A stretch of 64,000 bases of DNA from Trichosporon coremiiforme (Eukaryota; Basidiomycota; Tremellomycetes; Trichosporonales; Trichosporonaceae), in contig BCJJ01000012.1 of assembly GCA_039545355.1 (NCBI GenBank), positions 1,257,067-1,321,066 of the forward strand. The letters are read 5' to 3'. The notes beneath the pieces were generated by a model. That model did no database searches. It was given only the letters and a program-made list of their open reading frames with translations, and was not told where the DNA came from. The number at the start of each line of letters is the position of its first letter. The stretch's first letter is position 1. Positions 32,437 through 43,812 of this stretch are shown in pieces. The position numbers and the translations under genes were made by a program.

Positions 32437-34024
32437 ATGCTCGCGACAAAAGCTGCGTCTCGTATTGTTTGCCGTGGAGCACGTTCTTCAATGTGCTCCA
32501 GGGCATTCCTGTCTACTTCCTGTGCGCTTCGGGAAGAAGCGGCTTCAGCGGCGGCGAACGCTGGGTCAAGCTTGGCAAATGTCATCGACACATCGATCAC
32601 TGTAGGTGTGAGATGCGGCATAGGCTAATGCCAGGCGACCGGTCCTCTTTCCGTGGCCCAATACATGAAGCTTTGTCTGACGCACCCTACACTTGGATAC
32701 TACTCGCAAGGCGATGTGTTTGGAAGGCAGGGTGACTTCATCACGTCGCCTGAGATCAGTCAGGTCTTTGGCGAGGTAAGTGAGGATTTTGTCTGCTCGC
32801 TGACTACGGAGCTTGTCGCTATTTGGTTTATGACCCGATGGATGGCTGCCGGCAGCCCTCCCAAGTGTCGACTGATTGAGCTTGGTCCAGGTCGAGGGAC
32901 ACTCATGAAGGATGTTGTCCGAGTACGTTCGATGCCCCGGGTTCAAAGCTAATTGTGAAAGACCTTTCAAACGTTCCCGGACATTACTGTGGACTCTATT
33001 CACTTTGTTGAAACCAGTATGAACATGAGGGAGCTCCAGAAACAGGCACTAGAACCCAAGGCGAAGGAGCTCGGGGCTTCAATGACCTGGAGCGACGACC
33101 TGACTGACGTACCGGAGTGTGAGTAAGCCCTCTCATGCACCACTGACAAGGGGCAGCCGAGGCTTTCACGATGATCGTTGCTCATGAGTTTTTTGACGCC
33201 TTGCCAATTCACGTCCTCCAGGCAAGTTCCGCTGCCGTCATTGCTTCTAACGGCAGCGAACCGTTGACGGCTTCCGGGAAGTGAAAGTCGGACGAAACCC
33301 CTCCTAGTAAGTCTTAGAGCCTCAGCAGTCACGGAACACTTACGATTAGTCTCCCGGCGGCGAACAACGCCCAGTTCTCGCTGGCAGTTGACCGCGAGCC
33401 GTCCTTCATCTCGAGGCTTTTGCCAGCCTCCTCTGATCGCTTCGAGAAAATCCCGGTCGGCTCTCGCCTGGAAGTTTCCCCAGAGTCATCCAAGGCCGTG
33501 CGGGAAATGGGGAAACTCATTCACAATGGCGGCGCAGGTTTGGTCATCGACTACGGTGCGGACAGGGTGTTCAGTGACAGCATGAGGGTGCGCCATTGCT
33601 GTATCGAACCAGCTGCTGACTTAAACAGGCTTTCAGTAACCACAAGATCGTGGACATTTTTCAGAACCCTGGAAAGTGTGACCTGACCGCAAATGTGGAC
33701 TTTGCGTACCTGCGCGAGTCTCTGGAGGGAGTTGGTGAGCGATAAGCGACGAAATGACATGGACCTGACCAATTTGCAGCGTCTGCGCAAGGCCCGATCA
33801 CGCAGGCCAAGTTCTTGTTGTCGCTTGGCCTGGAGCCCAGGTTAGCCAAGTTGATTGCCGCCGCGCCCAATGAAGAGCAGAAGCAACGTATCCGCGACGG
33901 AGCCATGCGCCTGATTAGCACTTCAGGCATGGGTAATCAGTACCAAGTCATGGGCATTGTCCCGGAGAAAGAGAGTGCAGACGTCTATCCGTTTCCTCAA
34001 GCGGACAACGTGCTAAGGCCGTAA
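32437..34024 (+). CDS. Mitochondrial complex I assembly arginine methyltransferase NDUFAF7
   Basis: Nine exons (32437-32601, 32635-32775, 32812-32922, 32962-33118, 33157-33221, 33257-33306, 33350-33587, 33629-33734, 33780-34024) encode 425 residues. The first 35 residues are an Arg/Ser-rich mitochondrial presequence. The DUF185 methyltransferase core has HPTLGYYSQGDVFGRQGDFI, TSPEISQVFGELVAIW, the SAM-binding IELGPGRGTLMKD, VAHEFFDALP, GLVIDYGA and CDLTANVDFAYL. In animals it methylates NDUFS2 early in complex I assembly, so the fungus very probably has complex I. The fifth intron (33222-33256) begins with GC instead of GT. It converges on dynactin p50, stop codons 57 bp apart. Confidence 0.94.
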
Positions 34025-34081
34025 CTTTATCATAGACATGAGGCTTGCATCATATACAATCAAAGTACACATCGAATGTCG

Positions 34082-35378
34082 TCAACTCAATCTCTCCAGA
34101 CGACTCTCTACACTTTGGATTCGGCCCTGAAGAGCTTCCCAGTTCTTCTGAATTCCGGTAGCCGCTTCGGTGAAGCCATTCTGTACACTAATGACAATCG
34201 CGTTTAGTTCTCGTTCCTCATCTGAAGCATCTGCGCTGGATGACTGGAGCTCACGAAGGTCTGCAGCAATGCTGAGCGCTTCAGCGTGGAGCCCGGACAA
34301 GCTGCGGAGTCGGGTGATCAAAGGAGGTATTGTGGGAATCAAGGGGTCGAGGCGGGGAAGAAGGGCAAAGAGACTCTGCAGAGTATCTTGGTCCGCTTGA
34401 GACAAAGCGCTAGGTGCAGACTTCTCGGGACTCGAGCCGACACCTGCATTTCGACGCGCTGAAGCTCCTGCACGCTCAAGGTCATTCAAAAGCATCTTCA
34501 CTCGTCGCGAGATACCGTCGAGATGGCGCGGCTGAGTCAAGACGTTAAGCAGGTTATCCAGTCGGCTGAGAGAGTCCACGAGGGATACAGGGATCTAGTT
34601 GTCAGCGTACTCCAGACAATCCATACTTACGCCCTCGTCAGCTGCTGTGGCAACGCCTACCAGATCTTCCAGCGACGACAAACGCCTGTCGACGTCGCTG
34701 ATCGGAGGGTGCGGATGACTCTCCTCCGCTGCTGGCGGTCGGCCGGTGAGTTCCGATGGCTCCGTTTCCAGCTGACGCAGCCTCTTCGCCAGGTCGTCCT
34801 CTTGCTTTGGTGGAACCGGGGAGAGTCCCACGTCCACAATTTCCGACGCGTGCGAAAGTCGACTCCGGAGATTCGACAGCTCTCTCACCATGTCCACCTT
34901 GGCTCTGGGAGGAAGAACAGACGGTCGCGTGGCCGTCGACCGCGCCTTTGACGAGTTTCCCTCCTGGCTGATCTCATTCTCCAACTCGGCAATTTCCACC
35001 TGCAAACGTCGCAGTTGCGCCAGTCGGCTCTCCGGTGGCAGAGTAATCACATCGCTTTCGCCTTCTTGTCAGGTTGGGTCGATAATGGAATCAACTCACC
35101 GGCTCTGCCGAACTGCTTTCCAACGGCATTTCGAGAAGGAAGTGCCGTTGTGTCTATATCTTTGGATGGTGCAGACGTTGTGAGTCTGAAAGTGTCCTCA
35201 TTGCCCTCTTCATCCTGAAGTCAGCAACATCGACGGGCGGGACAAACCTTGTGCGGGAGGAGATCTGGCTCATCAGGTGTCTCAAAGACATCGGGGGCGG
35301 AATCCTGCGCATGTTAGCGAAGGCAACAGAGTCAGCAATGCTTACAATATCCGGGAGACCCGAATACTTGCCCGACAT
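34082..35378 (-). CDS. JNM1: Dynactin subunit 2 (p50 dynamitin)
   Basis: Five exons (35346-35378, 35248-35304, 35100-35214, 34631-35064, 34082-34594) encode 383 residues. Start 35378 gives MSGKYSGLPDIDSAPDVFET, the conserved dynamitin N-terminus that binds the Arp1 filament. LPHKDEEGNEDTFRL follows. The rest is heptad-rich coiled coil in three blocks, for example ESRLAQLRRLQVEIAELENE and a C-terminal IQSVESRLERL. Dynactin links dynein to cargo and drives nuclear migration and spindle positioning. Intron 2 uses the donor GTTTGT. Two ACGCGT boxes lie in the 213 bp upstream. Confidence 0.91.
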
Positions 35379-35445
35379 CGCTGTTGTTGAGTGGCCACCA
35401 GAGTTGACACCTCCGTCACGTCACCACAACACGATGGAGGGACGG

Positions 35446-35529
35446 ACGCGTTGCATATTTGGTTCCGCTCGTTCGCAGTGGTGCCTTGATCTTATTCAAC
35501 GGCTGATAAGATTAGGGGACGAAACGCGT
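35446..35529 (-). promoter_or_regulatory. Pair of ACGCGT (MCB-like) boxes upstream of dynactin p50
   Basis: ACGCGT at 35446-35451 and at 35524-35529 (context AACGCGTCAA), 68 and 146 bp upstream of the ATG at 35378. ACGCGT is the known MBF/MCB element for G1/S expression in yeasts; that it works here is inference. Confidence 0.4.
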
Positions 35530-35591
35530 CAAGTGCAAGTACATGCTCCTGCATCGGTAATCACAACGCGACAGTTCTTGTATACAACACG

Positions 35592-38500
35592 CTACCAGGC
35601 TTCGGCACCAAAGTCTTCAGAGTCGGGAAGGGGAGGAAGAGCGAACTGATAAGTCGAGCTCGATGGCAAGAACATGTTGGCTAGCTCAAGTGGCAAGAAC
35701 AGCGAATCTGATCCGTCGACCGGAAGGCCAAGGTCGGCGATGCTCTGAGTCGGTCAGCAGGTGACAGTGGAATATAACTCACATTGTCCTGAATCCACGA
35801 CGGAAGGTTGCTGGGGCTGAACTCTGTTGGCCACGCAAAGCCATCGCCAATATCACTGAACAGCGGCCACGGTTCGCTCGCCCCAGTGGCCTGGAATGAT
35901 TCCTCTGCCGCCGGTAAGCCCAGCAAACTTTGCAGGCCGCCGTCGAGATTGGCGTCGGCATTATCCTCGTGGTTGTTCGCGACAGACGATGAGCTTGTCT
36001 CTGCAAGGTTGTTTCCACCTCTCGGGGTACCAGGGACTGTGGATGTAGCACCCGTTTTACGACGAAGGCTGGCCAACATCAACTTCAGCGTAAGCGCATA
36101 GCGCTCAGCGTAGCATTCAGACGAGAGAACATGCGCAACCTCGGAGACCTGAGCAATGAGAGATTGCAAAGGCACGGCGTCAGGGTACAGCATGGCAATT
36201 TTGAGGAGGAAAACGGCAGCGAAAGCAACAGCAGCTAGTTGATCATGTGTTGCGTCTGATATCAGCGAACGTCGCGAAGCGATACTCACATTTGAGGTGT
36301 CCACGGAACAGAGGAACACGCAGATAAATCTCCAGGCACCTGAGCGCAGCGTCTTTGGCTTCAAAGGCCAGCCCTCGTTGCTCAGGTCGTAACTTGCATT
36401 AGCCAGACTTCCGGTTTAAGTTGGCGCACCTTGTCCCATTGACATCCTCGAAGAGCGACGCAGACCGTCCAAAGCTGGGCGTAGCCCAGTTCCACCTCCA
36501 GGAGATGCGTCAAGACGATGCTATTGTTTGAATAGTTCTCGGTATGAATGGTCTTCCATTCCAGGTACCAGCTCTGGAGGTCGTCGAAAATATTGCACAC
36601 GGTTGATATCGTTTCGGAATTGACCTTCCCATGCAAAGGCGTGAGTTGTTCCAAAACTCGAACTGCGCATGGTCAATTACTTTTCCATCAGCCGCTGCCA
36701 GTACGTACTGCGAAGATTGACTAGCTCAACTCTAGCAACCAGACTGGCATCTGTCTGCGACCTCATTGGGTGAGAGCTGTATGGGGGTGTCAGCCGCTGC
36801 GAAATCCACGACTTACAGGAGAATGCGGGCTCCACGGACAGACGAGTCATCACGCAGCATCAGCGGTTTCCCGGTGCCTAAACTGGATCTGGAGGATGTT
36901 AGAGCTCAAGACATAGATCAAACTTACAGGTTCTCGTGCAGATAGCAGTTGAGCCAGATGCGAGCCGAAACAACTTTCGAAGTCAGCGAGTTCAGCGAGT
37001 CATCATCGCAAGCAACATACCGAGGTCGCGCTCTTCAGCGTCAGTTCGCCTTCCTTCGTCGTTCGATAACTTGTCAAGGGCGCGGTGCAAGTTGATGTCC
37101 AGCCCCATTCGAAGTGCGTGTCCGACGGGAAGCCACCCGTATTGGCTCCAAACGCTCAGGATGAGCATGGCCATGACGGCTTCTTTGCGAACGATGGGGC
37201 CAAACAGTGTCGATCTTGCGATGCCCTGTCCTTCCTCCAAACATCGTTGGAATGTTGGCCCGACTGGACCGTTACCAGCTCTAATCTTGGCAGCCACGGC
37301 GAGCAAACCTATTATTGTCAGAAACGCCATGCGAAATGTCGCGTACGAACCGTTCGTGGAAAATGGCGTTCTCTCCAGAAATGAATCGTAAACGTCGTAC
37401 TGCTTGTCGAAGAGTGGCACGAAGTAGTGACAACCGTTGAAGAAGCTGTTCACGTCAGCGACTACCGACGACCTCAGCATACATGTCCCACAGCTCACGG
37501 GCCTCCGTCTCCGAAACCAAACCCTTGGTCACAACATCGGGGAACGGATTGCGTGGCGTCGGGTCCGGCTTGGTCTGCTTGCGAACCCTCAGATGGATAC
37601 CAGCATTCGCTTGCGAATCCCTTCTCCGCTTTCGCTTTCGATGAGGATGTCCGTCTCCCTCTGTGTTCGCACCGTTCAGTGAAAGCCGTGACACGTCTGA
37701 TCGCTCACTTGCCGACAAATCGCCACTGCCGTTTGCGAAAGCTGCGGCTTGATCTGCGGCGTTGGCCAGTGTCTGCAAGGCTTGGATCGGGGCCCCCATC
37801 GACGCGGAAGGCACAGCCGCATCAGATGATTCAGTCTCGACCGAGGACGCTCTCGATGATCGTGGCGCGTTGTTGGGTGAGGGAGGGGCAGTTGATACTG
37901 GAATAATCCCGTACGTGCCGAAGCGATGGTCCTGCAAGTCAGCATCGGCCAAGCAACACAAACATACGGGAGGAGCGAAACCCGGAAGCTTGGGCCACGC
38001 CTTCTGGTCAGCACGGGGCGATTTATCAGACAGCCTGCCCGTGGCAATGTTCTGAGGGGACCGGGGATTGCCTGAAACCTCTGATCGGGCCGCATCCGTC
38101 GAAGAGGACGGCGGCTGCTGTGCTCGTGGAGTCTGCGACATCATTGAGGGTGAAGTAGTGGGATGGAAAAAGTTGCCCATAGGGGTAGCCGTTGACCCGT
38201 CATTGGAGGACAGTATGGTCGGAATTGATGAAGGTGTTGATAGAAGACCAGTGTGCGGAAGAGTGGCCAGGATTTGTTGCAGCTATCGGCTTCAGCTCTG
38301 TTATTCCCGCGGGATACGCACTGTCTGTTGAATTTGGGTCTGTCCATTGGCAAGCTCCTTTACGCTATTCTCCAGAGAGATGACACGCCCCTCTGCATTG
38401 CCGAACCACCCATCCCCAGATTGGGGGGCACCTTTGTGTCGAGAGTCCTTCCGGTCCGAGGCTTTCTCAAAGATGCAAGAGGTTCCGTTCACGAGGCAGC

Positions 38501-38847
38501 GTCGACAAGCTTGGCTGGTGCCAGACGGATCGAACTCGCAACGGTTCTTGCCCTTGCGACCTGTAGCGGTCAGCTACCAAGTGATAGAAAGGCTCACAAG
38601 AAACGCATGCCCTGCTTCCACGCTTCCCCGTGGGTCCAGCCGAGGGAAACAAGGATGATGGTCTGGGCATGGTAGGGTCGGGCAGTTCATCGTCGTACCT
38701 GACTCCGCGAGCCATGTGTTCACCCTTGGCACTGTTCATGATGCCTGCGTGTCCGAAGTTGTCGTAACCGGGTATTTTAGTGCGCTCATACTTTGACGAT
38801 TCTGCGTATCTGCCGTAGTTGCGCGATGTCAACTGGTCCGGATCCAT
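35592..38847 (-). CDS. Zn2Cys6 transcription factor with fungal-specific regulatory domain
   Basis: Twelve exons (38598-38847, 38322-38560, 37968-38282, 37483-37931, 37021-37445, 36928-36973, 36817-36888, 36709-36776, 36430-36662, 36290-36380, 35783-36255, 35592-35744) encode 937 residues. The zinc cluster is C81-x2-C84-x6-C91-x10-C102-x2-C105-x6-C112, followed by a linker and a short coiled coil. The middle is Ser/Pro-rich with a basic KRKRRR patch. The second half is a fungal transcription-factor domain, with LWDIFFNGCHYFVPLFD, ALRMGLDINLHRALD, SARIWLNCYLHE and LVARVELVNLR. It would bind CGG-type DNA sites. Targets cannot be inferred; no pathway cluster surrounds it. Confidence 0.92.
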
Positions 38848-39502
38848 GTTGGATCGAGGTGGGCTGTGGGTGATCGGCTTTCTATAGGTAGATGGCAGGT
38901 CGACCAGCGGTGCTAGGACGTGATAAGGAGAGTAAGCACCTGTGGCTATGTAGTCTCCGTGTGTCCTAGAGTTGGATTGAGGGATGGAGACAAAGAGTCG
39001 CGAGAGTTAATGAGGGTGATCAACAGAGGGCTTGTAACACAGGGTGCGCGACATGGATTAATCCCCGGATCGCGCGGGCCGGTGGGCCCGAATGGGGCCC
39101 AATTGACCTTTGCCACCGAGATTCCGGGGCGTCTGCCTGGTCCTGTCCAACGGGCAAGCCCCACTCGTGCCCACCGCACCGCAAATCGCCGCACTTCCTG
39201 TTCCATCACTGCGCCGAGACTCCCTCACGCTGCCGAAACTGCAGTCGCGATGAATGCGGCCTTCGAGCACAGCAGTCGCGTTGTCGAGCCCCACTGTGTC
39301 CCTCCACCTGACACGGCGGCATTGAACACTGAGACGCACGACATTACGTAAGGTTCCAGTCAATTGCGACTGGTCGGCTCACGTGACCAGTCTCATTCGT
39401 GGCGGCTGTTTGTTACACGTTTTCGAGGCAAAACCGCAAAATGCCCAACATATGTTCAAAATGACTGCATCCCAAAGTACGACAGCAACTCTCGCAAACT
39501 GT
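38848..39502. other. Intergenic, promoter of the Zn2Cys6 gene
   Basis: 655 bp without coding signal. Contains several GGGCCC/GGGGCCC words around 39078-39100 but no repeat or clear TATA box. Confidence 0.5.
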
Positions 39503-39974
39503 TTACTTGTTGGCGTTCATCTGAGCCTCGCCCTTGTCGTGCTTGAGGTTGCCCTGAGCCTGCTTCGACTTGTCACCAGTGACGGCTCCAGCGATCGAAT
39601 CAACCTTGCCCTCAACGCGGTCGCCAAGGCTGCACCGTGTCAGTATGCGGTCGTTCTACATGTCCACGATGCCTTCCAGCAGCACTGCGGTACTGCCACG
39701 AGCTCAGAGGTCGGCTGAAACTTACCCCTCAGCGTAGTTCTTCGCCTCGGCGGCCTTGATCTCGGCCTCGCCCTTGGCGTGCTGCTCCTTTCCTTGAGTG
39801 GTGAGGTTGCCCGGAGCAGTAGCTCCAGTCAGGTTGTCGTAAGCCTGGCCCGCGGCCTCCTTGACGCTTCCCATGGCCGAGTTGTACTAGGAGGTTAGCG
39901 GGTTGTTCGAGCAGAGGTCGATGGAAACTCACCTGGCCGTCGAACTTGGAGGGCTCGTTGCTGTTGGAGGACAT
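39503..39974 (-). CDS. CsbD-like small hydrophilic stress protein
   Basis: Three exons (39933-39974, 39726-39886, 39503-39629) encode 109 residues without a signal peptide. The sequence is repetitive and lysine/alanine/glutamate-rich: NSAMGSVKEAAGQAYDNLTG, then GKEQHAKGEAEIKAAEAKNY, then LGDRVEGKVDSIAGAVTGDK and GNLKHDKGEAQMNANK, which is the CsbD pattern. Bacterial CsbD is a general-stress protein; a basidiomycete relative (Hmp1 of Ustilago) was described as recognising mismatched and cruciform DNA. ATATAAGG on the minus strand at 40032-40039 lies about 58 bp upstream of the ATG. Codon bias is strong, suggesting high expression. Confidence 0.85.
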
Positions 39975-41001
39975 TGTGCTTTGTGTGCGATGTGTGGAGT
40001 TAGGGAATCGTTCACACGCAAGACACCGGCTCCTTATATCCTCGTCTGGACCGCTCTCGGCCGGATTGCAAAGCGTGGCTAACCAGCGCGGCGAGCATGG
40101 GTCTGTGAAGACTGGTGTTTCGATGTCAGTGACCGATGACGTCAGGCCGTTTATTTGGGTTACAGCTGCACCGGCTGCAGCAATGCGACAGGCAAGCGAC
40201 CCGTACCCACGGTGACAACGACGTCATAGCTGCCGAGGGTGAAGACCGAGGTGTGCCTGGCCGTGTCCATGGTGTTCGCGAGCATCGCTCGCGCGGTGAG
40301 CGAAAGTAGCGGGAACAGGCGGAAAGCCCCCTTTAATGAAAGGGCCAGACGGCCATTGGCACGTCCATGTTGGCACAATAGATCACCGAGGGCCGCGCTC
40401 GGCTCGTTTCAGGGCTCCAATGGGACAACCGAACAGTCGAGAACGCGAACGCTGGCCGCTTCCCTTGCATATTCACCAATCCACCATTGGGCACCTTGCA
40501 GCGAGTTGTGTCGTTCCATCGCGCGGGTACTCGACGTCATAATATCATCGCACCGCGTTACGCGCGCTACGCGATCGCGAAGCGGCCTCTGGAAGCTCAG
40601 AGACCGAGGCTTGCCCTGGCCGTGGCCGGACGAATCACTCAGCTCTCAGACGTTTCAGATCGGATCGTGGACGAAACTTGCCCGTGACCCAAGATAGGCC
40701 TGGACATCGTCGAGATGACAATGCTCGGCGTTGGCGACTCCTAACTAATGATTCGGCCTTCTCACGTGGTTGTTTATACTGTCAGGAGAGCCCGGGAACT
40801 GACGAGGAAGGACCGCGAAATAGCCGGGTCGACTTCGTTAGGTTGCCTGTACAAAGTTGCATCATACGCTGGTGATGGGCGGGCGGGCACGCTGAACGCG
40901 CCCATCCTGCGCGATGACCCTTCCATTCGACTGCGAAGCATGGCCCCTCCCTTCCGGACATTGCTGCATCGCCGTATCTGTCAGACAGCCCTCAACATCG
41001 T
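39975..41001. other. Intergenic, promoter of the CsbD-like gene
   Basis: 1.0 kb with a TATA box close to the gene and a single STRE-like CCCCT at 40328-40332. No ORF with protein character. Confidence 0.5.
40032..40039 (-). promoter_or_regulatory. TATA box of the CsbD-like gene
   Basis: Minus-strand GATATAAGGAGCC about 58 bp before the ATG at 39974; TATA promoters are typical of strongly regulated fungal genes. Confidence 0.5.
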
Positions 41002-42023
41002 TCACTTCATGAACACGTCGATGCAAAGTCGGCATACACGACATGTCTGTGCGGTCAATATAAATTCCGCGGTCAGAACATACCCCTTGTCCTTGACAAT
41101 GTTACGGGACCGAGAAAGCAAAGTATACTGTGAATCAGTACGTACGCAGAGCAGGTTCGTCACTCACAGTCAGTACCCAGTCCACGCTGACGCCAGGCTT
41201 CACGGCGGGTTCGTATCCGCTACCGTCGACTCGTAACGGAACCAGGTTCGAAAGAGCTGTCACATCCACTGAAGGCGCCAGCGAAGCGGCCACTGGTTGG
41301 AACTCCTGCAGAAGGTTGTGTAGTTCGATCGACGGCAGAGGGTCTAAATGGTTAGTGGTTGTCTTGCTGGGCAACGCACCCGAACCAATTCCACCTCCGC
41401 TTGGCCACAACTGAATTCCATTGCTCTTGGCGAAGGAAGTATACTCAGCCGGAAGCGTCGTGCAGTCGGACACGTCCAGTTCGTTGACGAATGGCACCTG
41501 GATTTTGCAGAGCTGCTCCAACTCTGCGACACTGAGGTTCATCGTTCCCCACTTCTTCACACCGAGAGAGCTGCCCACCAGAGCGCGCCAGAGGTCAACC
41601 CACGCCGTCGTTGCTGTTTCGATCAGTGACGAATGTCTTTCATATCTCACATGTTCCCTTCGGCAACCCGATGAGAACGACATCGGACACAGACAGACCC
41701 TTCCGGAAGGAAAGGATCTCGAGCGCAGACCGGATGCTCTCGAAATAGGCCGCCGTCGACTGTTCTCTTCTGAGCTGGATCTTGACGGTCACCTCAAAAT
41801 CTTCCTGCTCATACTCTACTGGGGTATGCTTATTGAGCGCCTCCGGCTTGGGAATGATGAGGGTATCCGTGTGGGGGTTGAGAGCAGCGGACGGGGGCTT
41901 CGCGTCGAGAGCGGTGTGCAAGGCGCGGTGGACGAGAGGGGGGAGGACGAGTTTCGGATCTTGCGGGTGAGGGTATCGGACAGCCAGCGGCGACTGGGAG
42001 CCGCTGAACAGAAGGAGGCGCAT
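41002..42023 (-). CDS. Glutamate-cysteine ligase regulatory (modifier) subunit
   Basis: Four exons (41651-42023, 41380-41613, 41168-41343, 41002-41127) encode 302 residues. The start ATG at 42023 gives MRLLLFSGSQ. The protein has the aldo-keto-reductase-like fold of GCLM: VTVKIQLRR, VSDVVLIGLPKG, WVDLWRALVG, KKWGTMNLSVAELEQLC, VPFVNELDVSDC ... LPAEYTSFAKSNGIQLWP. GCLM stimulates the catalytic subunit in the first step of glutathione synthesis. Intron 2 (41344-41379) is 36 nt and in frame, so a version that retains it would add 12 residues. The last exon (YTLLSRSRNIVKDKGYVLTA) fits the family, but the exact C-terminus is less certain. Confidence 0.85.
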
Positions 42024-42333
42024 GATGGGCAGATGTCTATCAAGGTCTGGTTCAGCGACAGCGACCAAGGAGGGAATGATCCATGTTCGCGCCGATCGCC
42101 GATGGACGGAAGCTGATTACGTGATGTGACCTGCCTCCACCCAGACGCCGCAATGGTGGCAGCCTCGTGCACACGCGGTGAAGAGAACAGGCCAATTTCG
42201 AAAGTATCTGTATTTTACCATTTGATGCTCCCGCTCACACTTGCGTGCCACTTGACTTTCTGAAACCTCAGTGCACTGTCAGGCAACAGAATACATCATG
42301 ATCACATACAACGTATTTGACTTGTTTAAATTT

Positions 42334-43812
42334 TTACAAGATGCCGTCTCGGAGTGGCGTCGAGGGCCCAAAGTCTACGATCGTAGGTGTACCCCATGGG
42401 ATGATCGGTTCGTCTCCGAATCGTGTGTCTCGATATCGCTCGGTGCCTAGCAATGTTCGTACGCTTGGCATGTGAACAGTGCCCGAGGGTTCGCAATGCT
42501 CCGCTAGACCATTCAACGCCACGTCCATGTACTCGCGAGCGGGCGACATGGTGTCAAAGGCTAGTGCGCTCCCCGGAAACCGGTCACTAGAAGCTCTCGC
42601 AGGTGAAGTCCTCTCTTTGTAGTTGTCGCTCTCGGCGTTGACGGCATTAGGAGATCCAATCGATTGTGACGGTGATCCAAGATTGCTCAATTCCACTGGG
42701 TTAAGAGGCATGCTCAACTGTGATTGAGTGCAACAGCCATCCGAAGACCGGGCTTGATCTTGTGGGCGACTAGCAGTCTTTGAGATAATTCTGGACGAGG
42801 ATGGACAAGCTAGAGTTGCAGGCGGTTCCGTTCTCGAGCAACCAGTGGCTTGCTCGCGGGGTGCAAGAGTTTGCGGGGGGCCGTCCGGTGAAGCGACAGT
42901 CTCCCTCGCCTCGGGAGTCACAATGGAGGATGAGGTGAAAGAAGAGTTACTCTTCCCTGGTGAATCACGCCGGGGTCGTTTAACGTCCGTGCGAGAAGCG
43001 GTCTCGGAAGCCTCTGACTTTCTCTTCGTAGGGAACAATGAAGCTGGACGATCACAGAAGCTGTATTGGCTAAAGCGTCAGCAACAGTTTCCTCCCTGGA
43101 GATCGCACTTTTTCAGCTCAGCACCTGGATGCGTTTTCACATTTACGACCGCGCTGTCCAAGACTGTGGCACTTGCGCTCAAGCTCCTCGTCGAGGCAAC
43201 CTCGGCTGCGATGAGAGAGCGGAGCTGCTGTTGGAAGTCCTCTCTGTTCAGTAACGCCAGCAACATTGTCGATTGCTGCTCCTCCATTCGAGCCACAGTA
43301 AGCTTAAGTTGCTCAACCTCTTTCTTGAGCCTCTCTACTTCAGAGGAACCAGGTTCCTCCTTAGAGGGATGAGTTGGTTTCGCACCACCGCGGGAAGCGG
43401 GAAGTTGCGCGATACCCCTAGGGCCGGCAACATGGACGGGGTCTCCCGTTCCCCGCGGCAGCGTTTTTGGTTGGATAGGTACTGCCCGAGGAGCTCTGGC
43501 ACCGGTGGAGGTTGACACCGGGGTGGGTTTCGTCTGGCTCTTCGTTGGGCGAGTTGGATGGGCTTGGCCTGTCGGTCGGGAGGCATTACGAGGCACCTGT
43601 CTCTGAGAAGACCCGCCGTCGTATGCAGAAGATTGAAAGTATTGGGTCAAGAGATTGATCAGCACGTCCGACTTGGAGTTTGCTCCTTTGATATCATAGG
43701 TCTGTACCGTTAGCTAGGTGATGAGCGTTTCAATTACTTTGCAGAGACGCTGAAGATCGGCTCGCCGCAGACCCTGCAGCTCTTCACGGGTGTAGGCGCG
43801 GGTCTTGGGCAT
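42334..43812 (-). CDS. SAP-motif and coiled-coil protein, function unknown
   Basis: Three exons (43738-43812, 43109-43701, 42334-43060) encode 464 residues. The start at 43812 gives MPKTRAYTREEL. Residues 6-45 resemble a SAP helix-loop-helix DNA-binding motif (EELQGLRRADLQRLCKTYDI ... SDVLINLLTQYF). A Pro/Thr-rich basic linker follows, then a leucine-heptad coiled coil (about 140-175, EVERLKKEVEQLKLTVARME). The C-terminal half is Ser-rich with a bipartite basic patch (KRPRRD) that could be a nuclear signal. The last exon join uses donor GTGCGA and yields AELKNFCDRP. I do not recognise a family; a chromatin or DNA-associated role is inference. Confidence 0.65.

Noticed and set aside
35592..42023. 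Zn2Cys6 regulator with neighbours as a biosynthetic gene cluster
   Set aside because: Neighbours are dynactin, a CsbD-like protein and GCLM; no synthase, P450, oxidase or transporter is present.
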